Part shown: positions 57,098 to 64,000 of the stretch, one piece after another
How positions within the stretch are numbered: position 1 is the stretch's first letter
Layout of the letters: each line of letters starts with the position of its first letter
NCBI GenBank assembly: GCA_035079005.1
Contig: CM068712.1
Location: forward strand, 35,171,639-35,235,638
DNA length: 64,000 nt
Source: Fraxinus americana
Taxonomy: Eukaryota; Streptophyta; Magnoliopsida; Lamiales; Oleaceae
Direction of reading: 5' to 3'
Program-made: the position numbers and the translations under genes
Notes under the pieces: generated by a model
Database searches by the model: none
What the model saw: the letters and a program-made list of their open reading frames with translations, nothing else
What the model was told of the DNA's origin: nothing

Positions 57098-57640
57098 AAA
57101 TTAAGTACTAAGAGATTATAACACTTTAATGGATAGCAACAAATGATAGCTCAAGTGTTAGAAGAAAAACTTTGATGAATATGATGGTTAAAAATTAGAT
57201 TCAACCAATCAAAATTTTTCAATGAAAAGATGAAGAAAAGTCAAATGAAATTTAAGTTCAAAAATTTTCTCAAAATATTTTTCCCTTTTAATGAATAATT
57301 GTAATAAATTAAGTACTAAAATAGTAATAAAAAACTTTGATGAATATGATAATTTTACAAGTTTGATTCAATCAATCAAAGTTTTCTATATGAAGAAGTA
57401 GAAAAGTTTATGCAATGTAAGTGCAAAAATCTTCTTAAAAAATATATATCTCTTTTAAGATTGATATAAATAAGTTAAGTACAAAGAGAAATGAAAAACT
57501 TTGATGAGATAAATGATTCAAGAAATTTGATTCAACAATCAAAATTTTTGCTATGAGGAAATAAATGAAATGAATGTAAAAATATAAGCTCAAAGAAGAT
57601 TTTATACAAATATATTTCACAAGAAAGCTATATTCTAGTT
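57098..57640. repeat. Diverged tandem repeat, about three units of 165-210 bp
   Basis: Units start with aaattaagtactaa at about 57098, 57306 and 57471. Each goes on with aaactttgatga, ttgattcaa and caatcaaa in the same order. The units vary in length and are well diverged. They lie at the left of the SIRE-like element and may be part of its LTR. Confidence 0.6.
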
Positions 57641-58900
57641 GTTTTATGAATGTAAAGTGAAAATGTACCCATTCGAACGTTCGCATTCTGAACCGAACAA
57701 CCCAACTAACCGTTGTACATCAGAAATCAGAATGGTTAAAAAATGATTGTTGGCGAACCGGACGTCTGCTTTGACTTTGGTTTTTTTTTTTTAAGTGGGC
57801 TTTTGAAAGACATTTTCACTTTATCTTTCAAGGTAAGTAACATTGTAAAAAATTTAAATATCAAATTGAAATGCTTACATTTTTTAAGAATAATTTTTTT
57901 TATGCAAGTATTTTTATGAAATAATCTTTTCGTGTATAAATTGATTTTTGAGATTTTATCATTCATGGCTAAATATCAAAATATTATTACATTTATATTT
58001 GAATTAAGAAATCTAGTTTTTTATCTTGCTTCGAAATTTGCCTCTTAGACTTCTCGTCTTGATCTTGATTTTTGTTGACGTTTGTCTTTTAAACTCTCGT
58101 CTTGAATTATTTGACTTGAATGTTTAACTTTCACTTTAGTTTTCATTTCGAGTCCAATTTATAATGTGTTGATTTTGACAACGCTTGATTGATTTTAATA
58201 TTGAATTATCATAACTCAAAATCAATTGTTAGAAACAATATTAATCTTGTTTTTTATGATCAAAACATTAAGGATGAAATCGACCATAATTCAACAAATT
58301 TTCCCTTTTTGATTATGAAAAACAAGATGATTTGCAGAATAAGATTAAAAAATTGATATCATATTGACAAAAGAATATACATAATAAATTTATCATATAA
58401 TTCATATTTCCCTTATCTTTTACAAACCAATAGTCATTCATTTTAAAGTATATGTTTATCAAGGCAAGCGTTTTAATCATATCCATCTATCATCACATTC
58501 TCATCAAGTATATCATCTCATATATTTTCACCATTTTGTCAGAAGCAAAAAGATATAGCATTTAAGATCAAAACATGACCATATGAAACAATAAAAGATT
58601 CTCCCTTTTCAATGTTTTTTTAAATCTATCTTACTCAATTTTCCCTTTTAGTACATGCAAAAAGGTAGCACATATGAGAGGAAGAGTATGGTATATAAGA
58701 TGAAAAATTTCAATCAACCATAGAAAATAGTAATATATCCCTTCTCAATTAAGCACAAGATATCAAATATATACAAGTTTAAATAAAAGGATAATCATCA
58801 CATTTATAATAAAATAATAATTAAAGAATGGGTAATGGAATGACAAAAGCACAATCATTTGATTAAAATTTATATAATTTCCAACCAATTATGCATATAG
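57641..58900. other. AT-rich sequence, probably non-coding part of the SIRE-like element
   Basis: No coding region recognised. It lies between the tandem repeats and the first readable pol fragment. Confidence 0.35.
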
Positions 58901-59149
58901 AATCATACGAGAACATTTAGTATGAATTCAATTTAGCCACATACTTCAAATTCATCGATAATTTCCAAATCTCTTTAAATCTATGAAAATCTATCAAATG
59001 TTAGAGGTTTAGTGAGAATTTCGACCAATTGATTTTCCTTATTCACAAAATTTTAATACAATATCCTACTTTGGGTGCCTTTAGAATACCATAGATTACG
59101 TCTTAATGCCATTAAGATATCTAAAATTTGTTTTATGGCACTAAATTGT

Positions 59150-62100
59150 GATTCTTGAGTATTGGGTTGAAATCTAACACATATCACACGTTAAATGTAA
59201 TATCGAGTCTACTTGCGATTAAGTAAAAGAGAGGTCCGATCATACCTCGGTATTTTGTCATGTTTATGGAAGTATCTTGATTATCTTTGTCTAGTTTGAT
59301 TAATGAGCTCATTGGAGTATTCATTGATTTCAATTCTTCCATTTCAGACTTATTAAGCATGTTCATGATATATTTTGTTTGACTCCATTACTTATGTAGA
59401 GATTGATTACTTTATACTTCATAATATTTTTCTTCATTTAGTTGCACATTTGCTTCTTCCTCATGTTTATCTTCAACATATTTAAGATCTTCCTTGTTTT
59501 GATTTTGAATTTTATTTGCTCAAAAGGAATCTCCAAACCTATATTATTATCAATACCTTTATCCTAATCAAGATGATTAGTTTCATCAAATGTTATATGC
59601 ATGAATTCTTCAACAACCAAAGTTCTTACGTTGAAAACTCGATAAACTTTGCTCGTGGATGAATAATCAAGAAAAATTTCAATATTGGAATTTGAATCAA
59701 ATATTTTTAAATTTTCTTTAGTGTTTAAGATAAAACATTTGCAACCAAACAATTTAAAGTAATCGATATTGAGAACTCTATTTTTCAAAAGTTCATATAG
59801 AGCTTTTGTTTTCATTAGACTCACCAAATATTCTATTTACAATATAGCAAACGGTGTTAATGGTTATGGCTAAAAAATATTGTGGTAAACCATTTTCATA
59901 GTTCGAGCTATTTCTTACAATGTGCGATTCTTCATTTCTACTACACTATTTTATTAAGAAGTTCTAGAAGCCAATAAATTATGTTCATAGTCATAATTTA
60001 TTGGCAAAAATCATTAAATGCAATATTTTCAAATTCTCCACCATGATCACTCATAATGGTTGTAATAGTGTATCCTTTTTAAAATTTTTTTTTTTTACAA
60101 AAATGTTCAAATGCATTGAAAACTTCATCTTTTAGGTTCAAAAATGAGACTCAAATAAATCTAAAAAAGTCACCAATAATGACAAAAGTATAATATTTCT
60201 CATTTAAGGTTGTGATTCTAGATGGTCCAAAAATCTTCACGTAGAGAAGTTAAAAATATTTTGTAGTTGAAAAATGTTGCTTTAAATTGAAAGAACTATT
60301 TAATTGATTTCCATACATCACAAATTTTGTCCTTCTCAAATTTCAAATTTGACAAACATTTAAAAAAAAAAAAAATTTGAAAATTTTGAAAGTATGTATA
60401 TGCTAACATAACTTAATCTTCTAAATCATAACCAAGTATCATATTTTAAACTTGATAAACATTTTTCTTTGCATTCAAACTTAGTGTTTATTTCATGATC
60501 ATCCTTATTTCGGCTACCTATAAACATTACCTTCTTTTTATGTAGTATCCTCAATAAGGCACTTGAAAAAATCAAATTTGATATGATAACATTCATCACA
60601 CAATTGACTAAAATTAAGTAGATTACGTTTAAAGTTATCTACTAAGAGAACATTTTCAATAAAGGGAGATGAATGATTACCAATAATTTCAATGTCAATA
60701 ATTTTTCCTTTGGCATTATCTCCAAAAGTATCATGACCATCATTCTTTATTTCGAAGCTTGACAATTAAAGTTTGATTTTCGATCATGTGCTTTAGCATC
60801 CACTATCCAAGGTCCATTTGCTCTTTATTTTTTTTGGTACCTACAAAAAATAATTCAATTTCTAGTATTTGGTACCCTTACACCCTTGGGTCTTTAGTAG
60901 TTAGTGTTAGCGAACTTTTGAATCCACTTGTAGTTGTTTTCAAAATGTAATTTTTTTTTATAGAATAATAGAAAGCTACATGTCCACTTTTATTACAGAA
61001 ATTACATATGACATTTGAAATGGGAAAAGTATAGGCTTTAATAAAAAAAATTTCAAATGACTTTTGTTTTAAAAATGGTTTGTATTCAATTCCTCATTTA
61101 TCGAAAACATATTTTTGTTTACCAAACATTAAATCAAATTTTTTCTTGCTTTGAGTAAATTTGGGAACAATTTGACTAAAATCTAAGATCTTTTCTTGCA
61201 AAGAGAAATTCTCTTTAATTAAATAATCGTAATCGGTTTTTTATTTTTCAAAATCATTTTGAATTTTCAAAAGTTTTTTTTTATCTCATCTTCCAATAAA
61301 TAATTCTTCTTTTTAAAGATCGAATGATTTAAATCAAGTTTTTCAATATTTTCAAAAATTTCATCATAAGAGGTAGACAATTCATCATATGAACAATTTT
61401 CATTTGAATTTACCTCATCATCAATAGCCATAAAGCACATGTTGGTAATTTCCTCTTGACTTCCCATCTTTTTCATGGTCATCATCATCACTCTCATCCC
61501 ATGTTGATTAAAGTAATTTCTTTTTGATAAATCTATTATTCTCTTTTCCTTTTCTTCTTCCTTTTGGAATCAACGATTGTTGCAGAATATTTTCCATTTC
61601 ATAACAAAAAGAACTAGATCATCAAGTTCTTTATCATTCATATTTTCTCTTGAAGTGTTTTCATCAATTATGGATTTTAAAGTAATTTGGCGTTTTTCCT
61701 CTTGTTTGCTTTTTATTGTGTTCTTCTTTGTCTCGGTGCGATTTAGCTCATATGCCATCAATGCTCCATAGAGCTCTTCCAATGGAAATGTGTTGATATC
61801 TTTGGTGTTTTCTATCAACATTCTCAATGTACTCCATTCTTTCGAGAATGACCTAAACAATTTACTCATAAGTTCATCGTTAATGAATTTTCTATCAAAA
61901 CCTTTGAGGCCATCAACAATATTGGTAAAACGAGTGATGATGTCAACAATCGGTTCATTCTCTTTCATAAAGAAATTTTCGTCTTTAACTAAGGGATTTA
62001 TCTTAGTTTTTTTAACTTTGTTAGTTCCAACATGAGTAATTTCTGAAGCGTACCAAATATCATAAGTGGAATCACATGTACTAATACGATTAAATTCGTT

Positions 62101-62300
62101 TCTATCTAAAGCACAATAAATTAGAATTTTAGTTCTAGCATTTAAAGAAAATTTTCGTTTGTCCTCTTCATTATATTCATCTCTAGGTTTAGAAATTATT
62201 CGATCCAATTTACCATACTCTTTAACAACCTTTTTGGGTACGTAGGGATCAAATTCAATATAATCTATTGATTGAATACATATTGTCATCATAGCCTTCT
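59150..62300 (-). pseudogene. SIRE-like Ty1/copia gag-pol, decayed
   Basis: From right to left: a UBN2-type gag (62292-61570) with DPYVPKKVVKEYG, LIYCALDRNEFNRIS and FTNIVDGLKG. Next a zinc knuckle CNFCNKSGHVAFYY (61010-60965) whose last cysteine is tyrosine, then a segment after the protease (60765-60538, NVLLVDNFKRNLLNFSQLCD). Integrase C-terminal words follow (59827-59564, DYFKLFGCKCFIL; VRTLVVEEFMHI), and an RT/RNase H part (59366-59184, MNTPMSSLIKLDKDNQD; TKYRGMIGPLFYLIASRLDI). The RT catalytic part is missing and stops are frequent. The order and the gag type point to the SIRE/Maximus group. Dead copy. Confidence 0.85.
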
Positions 62301-62433
62301 AATAGTTATAATGAGTACTATCAAAGAAATGATGACGATTTGTAGAATGCTCCTTAAAATTTTGAAAAATGTGGTTCGTCATTGCTCAAAATTGTATAAT
62401 CTTAAATCAAAAAATGAGCACATTGCTCTAATA

Positions 62434-62446
62434 CCAATCGAAAGCC
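62434..62446 (-). promoter_or_regulatory. Primer binding site of the SIRE-like element, one mismatch
   Basis: The plus strand gctctaataccaa gives TTGGTATTAGAGC on the minus strand, one base from the tRNA-Met consensus. It lies directly upstream of gag on the minus strand. Confidence 0.7.
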
Positions 62447-62449
62447 CAA

Positions 62450-63780
62450 GAATGACTAACCAAGATGGGATGAATTTGTTTTTAAAATTTTTTCGAAAAA
62501 TAAATCTAAATTTAAACAAGTAAACACTAAATAGACGAATTCAAATAATAAGCGCAAATATGAAAGTGATAAGTAAAAAGGAGAGAGAAGATGCAAACGA
62601 TATAATTGTAGATATTCGATCCAAAGCAATGATGTACACTCATATTTGACAAAAGGAAGTAAATAATTACGATGATTGTAATTATTTTTCCTGACTACGT
62701 TTAACTAATTAAAAATATAAAAAGATTGCACACAATTGATAATTGAAGATTCAAATATGTTATGAATATTAGAGCATAACAATTGCATCTATTGATCACC
62801 TTACTTAATTCAAGATTTATAACTTAATGTAATATTCGATGGAATTCTTCTATTATATTCAATTTACTCATCTCGGGTTTTCATTGAACATGTTTAACTA
62901 ATTAAATTCAATATCTCTATATGAATCAATTTTAGTTAAACGAAACACTAGTTCTAAGAATTCATATTATATATGACCGCAATAATTAATATATGTATCT
63001 TTACACGTTATACTAATTTACCGAATTTTATTATATGGTCTAAATCTCAAATTCACATCTTGATTCGTAAGAGACTCACATAATCATCGAATTATTGATC
63101 AGGTAATTTAATGCATTAAACTCATAATAAAATCAACACATAAATAAATAAATAAATCACAGAAATTTTTAAAAAATAAATAAAGGATCAAGTTGACTAC
63201 ATTGTTTTCCCTAATATAAAAATTAGTTATTCATATTGTAAAAATAAAAACACGTAAAAGTGGAAAAATATCACCAAAAATTGACGAAAGATGAAATTTC
63301 TGGTGTCTGCAGTTTCCTTTCTTTTTCTTCTTCTTCTTCTCTCTCTCTTCCTTTTCTTTCTCTATTTCTGCTATTGACTTTTCCCTTCTTTTTTTTCTCT
63401 TCTTCTTCTCTTTTCTCATCTTTTTCTCTCCTCTTCCACGTTTTTTCTCCTATGTTTTCTCTCTCCTTTTTTTCTTTTCTTTTCTTTTCTCTTTCTTTTT
63501 TCTCTCTCTTTTCTTTCCAGCGCCCCTCTGTCCGTCTCTCCGTGTGTGCTTGTGTGTGTGTGTGTTTATTTTGGGTCTCAAATTAAATTTTTTAATGCAA
63601 ATCTATTGAAACTCATTTAACTCGAACTCATTTAATTTAATATTTCTCTCTAATGTTTCATCTTTGGATTTTGTCATTTTTCGCCACTTTTGCATTATTT
63701 TCTCCAATTCTTCATCAAATATATTTTTTTACGTACAAAATACAATATAATATAAATTAGGTAGAATTTTATCCAAAAGA
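62450..63780 (-). repeat. Probable 5' LTR region of the SIRE-like element
   Basis: Right of the primer site no gene is seen. The segment near 62610-62640 (ttcgatccaaagcaatgatg) resembles 56584-56606, consistent with a diverged LTR pair. The outer end is not defined. Confidence 0.4.
63310..63566 (+). repeat. Pyrimidine-rich tract with (TTC)n, (CT)n and (TG)n
   Basis: About 220 bp almost purely C and T, ending with a TG run at 63543-63566. The ORFs in it (63231-63419, 63260-63586) are compositional artefacts. Confidence 0.85.
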
Positions 63781-64000
63781 CAATAAAATATCATGATTTA
63801 GGGTCTCGAATAAGTGTAGTGTCACGTGTTTTATACAACGTGAATTTATGCCGCAAGTGTACGGTATCAAATTTTGTAATATAGTAATAGAGTTAGAGTG
63901 TCGAACCCACAGAGATTGTAATTTAATTTCCACAAAGTATTATAATTATGCAACTTCTATTTTATCTAGACAATTGATGAATGGTTGATTGATTGTTTTA
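63781..64000. other. Plant repeat-like end of window
   Basis: gccgcaagtgtacggtatca followed by a phrase ending tcgaacccacagagatt has the look of a widespread plant dispersed repeat I associate with LTR retrotransposons. The element runs out of the window and is not assigned. Confidence 0.35.

Noticed and set aside
63231..63586. Lys/Glu-rich ORF (minus) and Phe/Ser/Leu-rich ORF (plus)
   Set aside because: Translations of a pyrimidine tract.

Overview
The window looks like nuclear DNA of a flowering plant, probably a eudicot. The real genes are split by GT-AG introns: an 11-exon DA1-type LIM peptidase and a 3-exon thylakoid TLP18.3 protein. A third gene is an intronless LysM receptor-like protein of the LYK4/LYK5 type. 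The AT-rich intergenic DNA is packed with plant transposon classes, and the retrotransposons are primed from initiator tRNA-Met (TGGTATCAGAGC). I saw no bacterial, organellar or viral gene set, no rRNA or tRNA gene and no CRISPR array.

Layout. 1-4018: 5' part of a Ty3/gypsy retrotransposon on the minus strand (LTR, primer site, leader, gag, protease, start of RT). 4019-13560: transposon-rich DNA, with three palindromic islands built on GGAGGCAT, a solo LTR, two MITEs in a TA microsatellite, and two Helitrons, one carrying an RPA-like fragment. 13560-18752: DA1. 18753-21631: spacer with a MITE and an LTR-like block. 21632-27520: two convergent LysM-receptor pseudogenes; the plus-strand one is broken by an insertion that itself carries a hAT element. 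27521-35664: spacer with GTGAC-type repeats, an unrecognised ORF remnant, a 1.6 kb Mutator-like element with a 9-bp target duplication, and a hAT-like element. 35665-41670: complete but decayed Ty1/copia element with 679-bp LTRs and target duplication gaata. 42207-44552: TLP18.3 with a TRIM element in intron 1. 45334-49188: older internally deleted Ty1/copia element on the minus strand. 49862-51775: intact LYK5-like gene. 51776-64000: MITEs, a hAT-like element, tandem repeats and a decayed SIRE-like Ty1/copia element.

Only three protein-coding genes look intact: DA1 (organ size, ubiquitin-linked peptidase), TLP18.3 (photosystem II repair in the thylakoid) and the LYK5-like receptor (chitin perception). 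They do not form a pathway. The one functional cluster is the LysM-receptor family: one intact member and two decayed relatives within 30 kb, which suggests local duplication followed by loss.

No convincing new biological system was found. The least explained signals are the three GGAGGCAT/ATGCCTCC islands, the 140-bp higher-order minisatellite at 56718-57057 and the GTGAC repeat fields at 28765-29260 and 31740-32075. All reading was by eye; boundaries set by matching target duplications are the firmest.
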